DNA from: Promethearchaeota archaeon
GTDB lineage: Archaea; Asgardarchaeota; Lokiarchaeia; Sigynarchaeales; SOKP01
Reading direction: 5' to 3'
DNA length: 51,676 bases
Assembly: GCA_004524425.1 (NCBI GenBank)
Contig: SDNN01000002.1
Location: 1-51,676, forward strand
The translations under genes and the position numbers were made by a program. Shown here piece by piece: positions 1 through 7,827 of the stretch (position 1 is its first letter; each line of letters begins with the position of its first letter). Below the pieces are notes generated by a model that made no database searches, was not told the origin of the DNA, and saw only the letters and a program-made list of their open reading frames with translations.

Positions 1-333
1 ATAGAAGATTATATTAAAGCTCTTCACTGTGACGTGAGATGGATTATTATCGATATTTTGAAAGATGGTCCGAAAACTTCTAATGAGATCTTTAAAGCTT
101 TAGAAAAGTATGAAGAAGATATTAAAAATAAAACCCCGAAGAATTGCAAGCACCTTTGCCTTAAAGGGAAAGGAAGAGACATACAAAAACCTACCTTATA
201 TTATCATTTGCGGGAATTAGAAAGCGTGGGAATAATTGAGGTGGCAAAAACCAAACCCAGTAAAAAAAAGAAAGCTCCAATAAAAGTATGGAAGTTGAAT
301 ATAGAAAAATTAACGATAAATTTTACAAAATAG
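1..333 (+). CDS. Winged-helix (ArsR-like) transcriptional regulator, 5'-partial
   Basis: The frame is open from base 1 with no stop, so the true start lies outside the window; the in-frame GTG at 34 is probably internal because it falls inside the first helix of the fold. The visible part reads as a typical archaeal winged helix: a helix ending in DVRWIIIDILKDGPKT, a short helix, a Lys-rich insertion with two Cys (about residues 50-56 of the visible part), the recognition helix region KPTLYYHLRELESVGIIEV, and a basic wing. It should bind DNA as a dimer. The insertion with CKHLC could bind a metal, but two Cys alone do not prove this. It sits 27 bp before a flavin reductase gene in the same direction and could control it (inference). 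Confidence 0.8.
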   Translation: MEDYIKALHCDVRWIIIDILKDGPKTSNEIFKALEKYEEDIKNKTPKNCKHLCLKGKGRDIQKPTLYYHLRELESVGIIEVAKTKPSKKKKAPIKVWKLNIEKLTINFTK

Positions 334-360
334 CAAGAATATTTATTAAAAAGAGGAGAT

Positions 361-1158
361 ATGATGAAAATTCTGGCAATTAATGGAAGTCCTCATAAGG
401 GAAATACCGCAAAAAAAATAAAAGAAATTGAGAATAAATTTAGAAAATATGAGGATGTTGATTTTGAAACAATACATCTTAAAGATATGCATATAATTCC
501 TTGCACGGGGTGTTTTACTTGTTTTATTAAAGGTGAAGATAATTGCCCCTTGAAAGATGACAGAGAAAGCATATCAGAAAAGATGGATGAAGCAGATGGA
601 GTAATTTTTGCCTCACCAGTCTATTCAATGCATATCACCTATCTTTTAAAAAGCTTAATCGACAGAATGGCATATACATTTCATAGGCCCCGATATTTTG
701 GCAAGTATGCAATAAATATTGCTGTGGCCGGTAATATTGGTTTAAAAGAAACCCTTGAATATCTAAAAATGATGGAAACAGCCTGGGGATTTGAGCATGT
801 GGGTGATCTGGGTTATCGTGCCGCCCCTATTAATACTCCCATTAAGATACCACCTGAAAAAGAGGATGATACTGATGATATAATCGACAAGTTTTATAAA
901 GCTATCAACGAAAAGAAACCAAAAAAATTAACATTTAATGAAAACTTGACATTTAGAATAATGAAGGCCATTTACGGAAAAATGGAGGTTATGTCTCCAT
1001 ATGATCATACTTATTGGAAGAAAAAAGGGTGGCTTGACAAAGAGACTAAATATTTCCATTCTAATGTTAAAATTAATTTTTTAAAGGATGGTTTTGCACG
1101 ATTTTTAGCCTGGTTGATTGGTCGAAAATTTGAAAAGGAACTGTCCTTAAAAACCTAA
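361..1158 (+). CDS. NADPH-dependent FMN reductase / iron-sulfur flavoprotein family
   Basis: A 265-residue flavodoxin-fold protein. The N-terminus MKILAINGSPHKGNT is the phosphate-binding loop for FMN, and PCTGCFTCF followed by a third Cys in EDNCPLKDD (residues about 48-62) matches the compact Cys motif of iron-sulfur flavoproteins (Isf). SPVYSMHITYLLKSLIDR is the usual second FMN loop and dimer helix. The C-terminal 70 residues are an extra helical part not in the core family. A GAGGAG ribosome site lies just before two adjacent ATG codons (361, 364). Likely role: electron transfer or reduction of quinones, oxygen or peroxide, with NAD(P)H or ferredoxin as donor; substrate unknown. Confidence 0.85.
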   Translation: MMKILAINGSPHKGNTAKKIKEIENKFRKYEDVDFETIHLKDMHIIPCTGCFTCFIKGEDNCPLKDDRESISEKMDEADGVIFASPVYSMHITYLLKSLIDRMAYTFHRPRYFGKYAINIAVAGNIGLKETLEYLKMMETAWGFEHVGDLGYRAAPINTPIKIPPEKEDDTDDIIDKFYKAINEKKPKKLTFNENLTFRIMKAIYGKMEVMSPYDHTYWKKKGWLDKETKYFHSNVKINFLKDGFARFLAWLIGRKFEKELSLKT

Positions 1159-1412
1159 AATACCTATACAATAATTTATAAAAAACCATTGAATTTTTAT
1201 TAGGTTTTTCAAATTTTTTATCTTTGATTGGAATTTCGAGAATTAAGAAATAATAATTCTTTTGTTTTTAAGCTAAAAATCAGGAAAGTTAAAAATTCCC
1301 TTTTTCTAGTGCTTTAACTGCGAATTTTTTATAATTCATAGAAAGTAACTTTATAATTTGTCCAGATGTATAATGCTTGATATTTAAAATCCTAACAATA
1401 AAGGTAAAAATT

Positions 1413-2621
1413 ATGGCGCAAGAAATATTGAAAGACGTTTTCTTCATTGGATATGTAGATTGGGAAGTACGCAATTTCCATGGTTATACAACTGGGAGAG
1501 GAAGCAGTTATAATGCATACTTAGTGAAGAGTGGGACCGACTTTATCCTTATAGATACTGTTAAAAGACCGTATTTTCCTTATTATTTAGATAAAATTAA
1601 AACGGTGTGCGATCCAAAGGATATAAAATACTTCATAATGAATCATATCGAACCGGATCATTCTGGGTCATTTCCACTGATTCTCCCTCACTTACCTAAT
1701 GCACAAATTATTGCTTCAACAAAGGGAGTAGAAATTTTAGAAGAACACTATCATCAAGAACTCCCTTCCGAAAAATTTAAAGAAATAAGAGCCGTAAATG
1801 AAGGCGACACCTTGGATGCAGGAAACGGAAAAGTTTTCACATTTGTTCCCATACCCATGATTCATTGGCCAGATTCAATGGTCTCATTCATGTCTGATGA
1901 AAATGGCCCGAACGTGTTGTTCTCTAACGATGCGTTTGGTCAACATTTTGCCACCTCTAAATATTGGGACGACGAAAATGGCTTCTCAGAAATAATGTGG
2001 GAAGCAGAGAAATATTATGCTAACATTTTGCTCCACCTCTCAAAACTAATTGCTAAAACAATTCCCGCTGTAGAAGCCTTACCTATAGATATAATCTGTC
2101 CTTCTCATGGAGTTGGTTGGCGAAAGCACATTCCTGATATAGTTGAAGCTTATAAAAAGTGGTCTAGTGGCAAAATCGATGGAAATAGCGTGGTTATCGT
2201 TTATGATTCAATGTGGGACAGTACCGCTAAGATTGCGAAAGCATTAACACTTGAGATTGAGAAAAGAGGCATTCCTGTTAAGAGATTTAACCTCACTCAG
2301 TCGGATTATAGCGATGTCATAACTGAAGTGATGAAAGCGAGAGCCGTATTAGTTGGAAGTCCAACTCTAAACATGGGAATGTATCCTTCGGTTGCGGAGT
2401 ATATGTGTTATCAAAAAGGTCTTAAACCAATGAATAAAATCGGAATTGCTTTTGGAAGCTATGGTTGGAGTAAAGGTGCCGTGAGAGAAATCGTCGAACA
2501 ACTAGAGAAGACCAAAATAGAAGTGATAGATAAAATTGAAGTTAAATTTGTCCCAAGACCTGAGGATTTAGATTTTAAATCAGTTGTTGATAATTTAATA
2601 GCAAAAATGGAGGCTAATTAA
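1413..2621 (+). CDS. fprA: A-type flavodiiron protein (FprA-like oxygen/NO reductase)
   Basis: About 402 residues. The first half is a metallo-beta-lactamase-like diiron domain: HIEPDHSGS supplies the H-x-E-x-D-H ligands, and further ligands are the His in MIHWPDSM, the Asp in FSNDAFGQH and the His in CPSHGVGW. The second half is a flavodoxin domain beginning VVIVYDSMWDST. The length fits class A enzymes without a rubredoxin tail. The family reduces O2 to water or NO to N2O using F420H2, rubredoxin or another donor. I place the start at the ATG at 1413, 7 bases after an AAGGT site; an upstream ATG at 1377 would add 12 residues not typical of the family. It is followed after 3 bases by an acyl-CoA dehydrogenase gene. 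Confidence 0.93.
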   Translation: MAQEILKDVFFIGYVDWEVRNFHGYTTGRGSSYNAYLVKSGTDFILIDTVKRPYFPYYLDKIKTVCDPKDIKYFIMNHIEPDHSGSFPLILPHLPNAQIIASTKGVEILEEHYHQELPSEKFKEIRAVNEGDTLDAGNGKVFTFVPIPMIHWPDSMVSFMSDENGPNVLFSNDAFGQHFATSKYWDDENGFSEIMWEAEKYYANILLHLSKLIAKTIPAVEALPIDIICPSHGVGWRKHIPDIVEAYKKWSSGKIDGNSVVIVYDSMWDSTAKIAKALTLEIEKRGIPVKRFNLTQSDYSDVITEVMKARAVLVGSPTLNMGMYPSVAEYMCYQKGLKPMNKIGIAFGSYGWSKGAVREIVEQLEKTKIEVIDKIEVKFVPRPEDLDFKSVVDNLIAKMEAN

Positions 2622-2624
2622 AAA

Positions 2625-3809
2625 ATGATTGATTTTAGCTTAACTGAAGAGCAAAAAGCTTTACAAAAAAAGGCACGGGAATTCGCAATAAGGGAAGTAT
2701 TACCAGTCGCAAGCAAATATGATGAATCAGAAGAATTTCCCATGGATGTGCTCAAGGCAGCATATGACGAGGGTTTATTGAACTTGGGGATTCCAGAAAA
2801 GTATGGAGGGGCTGGTAGTGGATTATTAGAAGCATGCATTGTTGTTGAGGAAATTTCAGCAGCATGCCCGGGTATAGCTACTTCCATATTCGATAATAAT
2901 TTGGGCGCTGAGCCAATAGTCATAGGAGGAAGCGAGGAACAAAAAGAAAGAGTTTTGGGGGACATTACCAAGAATTTCAAACTTATTGCTTTCGCGACTT
3001 CAGAACCAGGCATGGGATCTGACGTAGCGGGAATGCAGTGTCGGGCAACGAAGGATGGAGATGACTATATTCTAAACGGAAATAAGTTTTGGATAACGAA
3101 TGGAGGACATGCGGATTATATTACGGTCTTTGCCACCATAGATCCAGAGAAAAAGCATAAAGGCATAGCTGCTTTTATCGTTCCTACGGATACTGAAGGA
3201 GTTAGATTAGGAAAGCACATTCCTAAATTAGGACAAAGAGCATCCAATACGGTTGCAGTTATATTAAAAGACGTGAGGATCAAGAAGGAAAATGTATTAG
3301 CTAAACCAGGAAGAGGATTCGTATTGGCAATGCAGACTTTTGCTCACACGCGTCCTGCGATTGGTGCTTTTGCTGTGGGCTGTGCGCGTTCAGCCATGGA
3401 ATATTCTATTGATTATGCTCAAAAGAGAGAAGTGTTCGGTCGAACCATTGATCATTACCAAGCCATACAGTTCAAAATTGCCGACATGTATAAAGAAATC
3501 GAAGCTGCTCGACTCCTAACCTACAAGGCAGCTTGGGAAGCAGATCAAGGTAAAGATAATAATTTAAGCTCAGCAATAGCTAAAGCTTTTGCATCCGATG
3601 TTGCAATGAAAGTTACTACAGAGGCAATACAAATTTTCGGGGGATATGGATATCTAAGAACATATCCGGTTGAAAAATTGTTTAGAGATGCAAAACTTTA
3701 CCAAATTTATGAAGGTACTTCCGAAATCCAAAGAATTGTAATTAGTAGATTTGTTTTAAATCAGTATGAACATGGTATGCCAACTCTAGGCAAGAAACGA
3801 GATAATTAA
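2625..3809 (+). CDS. Acyl-CoA dehydrogenase
   Basis: 394 residues, the normal length. Visible family marks are FATSEPGMGSD and KFWITNGG (FAD/substrate contacts in the middle beta domain), QIFGGYGYLRTYPVEK (FAD contact) and YEGTSEIQR near the C-terminus, whose Glu is the usual catalytic base. It oxidises an acyl-CoA to the 2-enoyl-CoA and normally passes electrons to ETF; no etf genes are in the window. The gene begins 3 bases after the flavodiiron stop codon, with GGAGG inside the end of that gene, so the two are very probably one transcript with coupled translation. Chain length and branching of the substrate cannot be read from the sequence. Confidence 0.95.
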   Translation: MIDFSLTEEQKALQKKAREFAIREVLPVASKYDESEEFPMDVLKAAYDEGLLNLGIPEKYGGAGSGLLEACIVVEEISAACPGIATSIFDNNLGAEPIVIGGSEEQKERVLGDITKNFKLIAFATSEPGMGSDVAGMQCRATKDGDDYILNGNKFWITNGGHADYITVFATIDPEKKHKGIAAFIVPTDTEGVRLGKHIPKLGQRASNTVAVILKDVRIKKENVLAKPGRGFVLAMQTFAHTRPAIGAFAVGCARSAMEYSIDYAQKREVFGRTIDHYQAIQFKIADMYKEIEAARLLTYKAAWEADQGKDNNLSSAIAKAFASDVAMKVTTEAIQIFGGYGYLRTYPVEKLFRDAKLYQIYEGTSEIQRIVISRFVLNQYEHGMPTLGKKRDN

Positions 3810-3826
3810 ATTTCGATTAAAACTTA

Positions 3827-3853
3827 ATTTTTAATTTTTTTCCTTTTTCTTTT
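3827..3853 (+). terminator. Oligo-T tract after the fprA/acyl-CoA dehydrogenase pair
   Basis: Shortly after the acyl-CoA dehydrogenase stop there is a run of T-rich blocks (T5, T7, T5, T4) with no clear stem. Archaeal RNA polymerase ends transcription at such tracts, so this is a plausible terminator. AT-richness throughout the window weakens the call. Confidence 0.4.
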
Positions 3854-3995
3854 ATCTTATACAAATTAACAGATTTAATTTGTTTTATTATTTTTAAGCA
3901 TTAAAATTATAATCAAAATTTTATTTATGAAGTTGGTAAATTTAAATTCACAAATTGCTTCATCTTTTAATTTAAATAATTAAAGTTCAAAAAAA

Positions 3996-4005
3996 TTTAT
4001 TAATA
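3996..4005 (+). promoter_or_regulatory. TATA element for the cation exchanger gene
   Basis: TTTATTAATA is centred about 26 bp before the ATG at 4027 and no ribosome site precedes that ATG. This is the arrangement expected of a leaderless archaeal transcript. Confidence 0.4.
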
Positions 4006-4026
4006 CTAATAATTTCATTAACTAGA

Positions 4027-5013
4027 ATGTCCTTAATAATAATTTCAATAATAATTTTAATCGCATCTTTAGCAGGATTAATCTTATCAAGTCAATTTAT
4101 TATTAATACTATAGAAAAATTCATGGAACTTACTAAGAAAAGCGAGACTATAATTGGTTTTGTAATATTAGCTGCTATTAGTTCATTTGCGGAATTAACT
4201 GTTGCAATATTTTCTATTATTGAAAGAGTTCCCGGTATTGCAGTAGGGGATATCTTCGGTTCACATTTATTTAACATATGTATTGTCATTGGCATTTTAT
4301 CAATATTAGGCTTTTTTAAAAACGTACATGAAAAAACATTAATAGAAATGGTAGATGTCCTAGTATTGGCTTCGATTATTCCTATTTTACTTTTAATCTC
4401 CGAATTCCGACAGATATTGGCAAATGGCTCTATAATTATCGGAGTAATACTAATATCAATATATTTTATAAGCATGTACTCTATAGGAAAAGCACGAATT
4501 CCATTTTTAACAGAAGAAGATAAGCTTAATGAAGATAATAAAATAAGTGGTAATTCTATTATAAATAAAAAGGAAAAAATTAAACTTTTGGTAAAAATTT
4601 TTATTGGTGGGGCTATTGTAGTTATATCGGGACGATTCACTATATATTCTGCAGTAATCATAATAGAATATTTTGAGTTAGTTCCAATCGCATTTGGGGC
4701 TAAAATAATCTCTATTGGAACTTCTTTACCTGAATTAGTTATATGTTATTTGGCAGCTAAAAAAGGTAAGATAAATTTGGCATTAGCAGATGCGATAGGA
4801 GCAAATTTAACAACAAGCACCTTAATATTAGGAATAGTCCTAGTATTTTCTCCATTTACCATTAATTTACTTATCTTTACTGAATTAATCCTTTTTATTA
4901 TTATTGTTAATATAATTTTATGGCGATTTTTGATGAAAGGTGAGATACCTCCCTATATAGGAATGGTTTTAATTCTGATTTATATTGTATTTCAAGCAGT
5001 CGTATCTTTTTAA
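4027..5013 (+). CDS. Sodium/calcium exchanger family membrane protein (CaCA)
   Basis: 328 residues, nearly all in about ten hydrophobic segments, with the family's two inverted alpha-repeats. Repeat 1 contains ISSFAELTVA and GDIFGSHLFNICIVIG; repeat 2 contains ISIGTSLPELVICY and ADAIGANLTTSTLILG. The Glu in each SSFAEL/TSLPEL motif is the expected cation ligand. A charged cytoplasmic loop of about 30 residues (EEDKLNEDNK and following) joins the halves. The protein probably exports Ca2+ against Na+ or H+. It is a single gene with a likely leaderless promoter, and it converges on the next gene with a 15-base gap. Confidence 0.88.
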   Translation: MSLIIISIIILIASLAGLILSSQFIINTIEKFMELTKKSETIIGFVILAAISSFAELTVAIFSIIERVPGIAVGDIFGSHLFNICIVIGILSILGFFKNVHEKTLIEMVDVLVLASIIPILLLISEFRQILANGSIIIGVILISIYFISMYSIGKARIPFLTEEDKLNEDNKISGNSIINKKEKIKLLVKIFIGGAIVVISGRFTIYSAVIIIEYFELVPIAFGAKIISIGTSLPELVICYLAAKKGKINLALADAIGANLTTSTLILGIVLVFSPFTINLLIFTELILFIIIVNIILWRFLMKGEIPPYIGMVLILIYIVFQAVVSF

Positions 5014-5028
5014 TTAAAATTATTAGAT

Positions 5029-5469
5029 TTAATTTGATTTTTTTCTATAATACTTTCTCTCACAAATTCGGCTACAGAAAATTAATTTTTCTTCATTAAG
5101 CCATAAGTCATTTAACTCTTTTATTTTCAAGTAATTATGAGCTCTTGAGAAACTATATATATCAATTGAGTTATTACAATTTGAACAATTTCTAAATTCT
5201 AATTGTATTTCAATTTTTTCAATTTCATTAATTTTTAGTTCCTTAAAACATTTACAGCAATGAAATTCCAAAATAGGATTTTGCCATAATTTCAATACAT
5301 GTTCGGGTGAAAATTCCAGATTATCTGAAAGAAAGTCATATATATTCAAGGATCTGCCACAAGACCAACAAGCTCTTTGCTTGAATGCAGCTCCTAATTT
5401 TTTAATGTATTCTCTTAAAATTTTTATCTTATTCCATAAATCTGAATTATTTAACTTACGAAAAAACAA
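5029..5469 (-). CDS. Small Cys-rich protein, probable double zinc ribbon
   Basis: 146 residues; I do not recognise the family. It carries four Cys pairs: CWSC near residue 34, CCKC near 73, CSNC near 96 and FCSRIC near the C-terminus, arranged as two copies of a CxxC...CxxC knuckle pair separated by acidic and helical stretches. Each pair of knuckles could hold one zinc. The reading frame has no ATG or GTG; the first codon after an in-frame stop is TTG at 5469, which is 10 bases after GAGGT, and I take this as the start. The ribosome site lies in the loop of a small hairpin (separate entry). Function unknown; nucleic-acid or protein binding is possible. Confidence 0.65.
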   Translation of the reverse strand: MFFRKLNNSDLWNKIKILREYIKKLGAAFKQRACWSCGRSLNIYDFLSDNLEFSPEHVLKLWQNPILEFHCCKCFKELKINEIEKIEIQLEFRNCSNCNNSIDIYSFSRAHNYLKIKELNDLWLNEEKLIFCSRICERKYYRKKSN

Positions 5470-5473
5470 TTAT

Positions 5474-5491
5474 AGAAGTACCTCAACTTCT
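5474..5491 (-). promoter_or_regulatory. Hairpin presenting the ribosome binding site of the Cys-rich gene
   Basis: On the minus strand AGAAGT and ACTTCT form a perfect 6-bp stem around the 6-base loop TGAGGT. The loop is the likely Shine-Dalgarno sequence, and the TTG start follows the stem after ATAA. Confidence 0.45.
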
Positions 5492-5602
5492 CCTTATGAA
5501 AAAATATTCTATTGGGTTAAAGAATCTATCTTATTTATATGAATCCCTTAATTTGGAATATTCCTGCATTTTTAATGGAAAAAAAAACAAGGATTAAGTC
5601 AT

Positions 5603-6154
5603 TCAAAGAAATTCCAAAATCTTTTTAGCTGCACTTAAAAAATCTTTTGCTATTATGGTGGGATTTATATTTTTCTCTTCAAGTTCCTCATAATGTTCAG
5701 GACCATGCCCGGTTAACAAATATGCGGTATTACAGCCCGCATTAATTCCAAGTGATGCATCAGAAGGATGGTCACCGATAACCCAAGAATTTTTCAAATC
5801 TATATTATACTCATTGGTACTTAGATCAATAAAATGTGTATTTGGTTTTCTACATTCACATTTATCTTCGGGTATGTGTGGGCAAAAAAAGAGTTTTTTT
5901 ATCTCAATTGCTTCCTTATCTAATGCCTCAATCAAAAGCTTGTTAAAAGCATGAAGATCATCCACCGTATAATAGCCTCTTCCGATACCTGATTGGTTAG
6001 TTATAATGATGAATATAAATTCATTCTTTAGTAATTTTAAGCCCTCTATAACTCCCGGTAATAGTGCAAAATCTTCTACTTTATGCACATAACCTTTATC
6101 TTCATTCAAGGTGCCATCTCGATCTAAAAAAATTGCTTTAACTAACTTTTTCAT
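5603..6154 (-). CDS. gmhB: HAD-IIIA phosphatase, GmhB-like (D,D-heptose 1,7-bisphosphate phosphatase family)
   Basis: About 183 residues from the ATG at 6154. FLDRDGTLNED holds the nucleophile Asp and acid/base Asp, IIITNQSGIGRG is motif II, CPHIPEDKCECRKPN is the family's zinc loop, and WVIGDHPSDASLG is the motif III/IV Asp pair. The family removes the C7 phosphate of heptose bisphosphate, or the phosphate of histidinol in HisB relatives; in archaea the true substrate is often unknown. No heptose or histidine genes are nearby. An in-frame ATG at 6223 would add 23 hydrophobic, AT-rich residues; I reject it because the conserved fold begins right after the second ATG. Confidence 0.88.
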   Translation of the reverse strand: MKKLVKAIFLDRDGTLNEDKGYVHKVEDFALLPGVIEGLKLLKNEFIFIIITNQSGIGRGYYTVDDLHAFNKLLIEALDKEAIEIKKLFFCPHIPEDKCECRKPNTHFIDLSTNEYNIDLKNSWVIGDHPSDASLGINAGCNTAYLLTGHGPEHYEELEEKNINPTIIAKDFLSAAKKILEFL

Positions 6155-6272
6155 GTTATTAGAAGTTAAAATAATACAACAAAAGAAATTTTTGATTTTT
6201 AATAATTTATAATTTTTTCTCAAATGGGGATTTAATAAAGCAAAAAGTCAATTTCAATTTATTGAAAGATGA

Positions 6273-7631
6273 TTATAGGAAGAAGTGAATATAAACCCAG
6301 AGATAGCCTATACCAATTAAAACATGTAATAATGCAAATAATCCTCCAATTTTCAGTAGCTTATTATAATTCATATCATGGACGTGATTTTTTTTAGCAA
6401 AGTCAAGTGTCATCATATCACTAGCTGAGCCTTGAGGTAAAAAATTACCTCCTAAATTGATTCCTAAAATAAAAGCAATCAATAGAGGAGTGGCAGGGAA
6501 TCCTGCTTCAGAAATTAAAACCGTTATAATGGGAATAAATAAGACGGTAATTGGTACATTATCTAATAAAGCTGACAAGAGAGATGTTGCAATCAAAATA
6601 AAAAGACACAGCATGAATAAATCAGTAATTGAAAGGCTGATTATAAGATCTTCTAATAATTTAATAGTACCATTTACTTCCATGCAAAAAACCAATATAA
6701 ATAAGCAAATAAAGAAAAAGATTAACTTATAATCGATTTTAGAGAAATAATAAGATATTGAAGGATGTCTTCTGCCAGAAGCATCTTTTCTCGGATTAAT
6801 CATCACAAAGATCAAAGCTGCAAAAATCCCAACAAATAATATACTAGGAATGATGAATAAAAGTATTACAAAGATAAATAGTGCTGTTATATTTTTATTG
6901 AATACTTTTTTATCAATATGCTCTTCCCTTATTGTTAACTCATGAGTCGCAATATGGTTCCGTTCTAAAGGTTCTTCATTGATTGTACAATGGGGCAACC
7001 AAATTTGCTTTATAGATTTTCTTAAGATGAAATAATCTAATAAAAATAATGTCAATAAGGTTGAGATAATAAAATAAAGACCTAAGCTTAATGCAAACCA
7101 AGTTGCGCTTAAATTAAACTCCGAACTAATTAAGATGTTCTGTGAAGAACCGAATGGCGTGAGCGTCGCTGCGAGATTAATGCAGATAGTTGTGCCCAAG
7201 AGGAATGGTGTGGGATTAATATGCATTTTGTGGCATGTATGAATAATCATCGGAATGAAGATCACGGCAACAGATATATCTTGTATGAATGCTGCAGAAA
7301 GGGTTGATATTAAGCACATCACCCAGAAAAATTTTCGGGTATTGGTATGGAACTTATTCGTGATTCTAAGAGCGATTTCTTCAAAAATTCTTTTGTCTTC
7401 TAAAATTTCAACTATTGTAAATACTGCTATCAGAAAGAACACTACTTCCCATTCAATAGCTAAAATCAAAGATTCAATAGTAATTTCTTCGGGTAAGAAA
7501 TAAAATGTCGCTACAACAGCAATGAACATTGCTATCATGCTATATGTCAAGAAATCTGTCTTTTCACGAAATAAGGCGATAATGACCATTGAAAAGCTAG
7601 CAATCACAATAAGCTGCAGAAGTACTGGCAT
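6273..7631 (-). CDS. ArsB/NhaD-family ion transporter (copy 1)
   Basis: 452 residues with about 11-12 membrane segments, of the ion-transporter (SLC13/ArsB/NhaD/P-protein) superfamily. Marks include IEWEVVFFLIAVFTIVEIL near the start of the transport core, the re-entrant-loop motif LTPFGSSQNILI in the first half and ILGINLGGNFLPQGSASD in the second, and LLDNVPITVLFIP before the second hairpin. A charged cytoplasmic loop near the middle contains several His and Glu. It may move Na+/H+ or an oxyanion; the ion cannot be told from the sequence. It forms a tandem pair with the next gene of equal length and, by eye, about four fifths identity over the first hundred residues. Confidence 0.88.
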   Translation of the reverse strand: MPVLLQLIVIASFSMVIIALFREKTDFLTYSMIAMFIAVVATFYFLPEEITIESLILAIEWEVVFFLIAVFTIVEILEDKRIFEEIALRITNKFHTNTRKFFWVMCLISTLSAAFIQDISVAVIFIPMIIHTCHKMHINPTPFLLGTTICINLAATLTPFGSSQNILISSEFNLSATWFALSLGLYFIISTLLTLFLLDYFILRKSIKQIWLPHCTINEEPLERNHIATHELTIREEHIDKKVFNKNITALFIFVILLFIIPSILFVGIFAALIFVMINPRKDASGRRHPSISYYFSKIDYKLIFFFICLFILVFCMEVNGTIKLLEDLIISLSITDLFMLCLFILIATSLLSALLDNVPITVLFIPIITVLISEAGFPATPLLIAFILGINLGGNFLPQGSASDMMTLDFAKKNHVHDMNYNKLLKIGGLFALLHVLIGIGYLWVYIHFFL

Positions 7632-7827
7632 TTTTTAGTTAAAAATAAGATTAACATGCATGAATTAGGTAAATAAATAATTTTTTTACTTTAAAAATTT
7701 AAGATTTTATCCAATAATTAACTTCTTAATAATCGATTTACAATAATTAGGTTCATTTTAACCAATTTCATATGTAATAGAAATTTACGTTCTAAAAAGA
7801 GAGATAAAAAAACATATTTGAAAGAAA

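Noticed and set aside
1289..1474. 61-codon minus-strand frame before the flavodiiron gene
   Set aside because: Overlaps the flavodiiron start and has no ribosome site or conserved character.
4092..4661. 189-codon minus-strand frame opposite the cation exchanger
   Set aside because: Complement of repetitive Ile/Leu codons of a membrane protein; no start signal.
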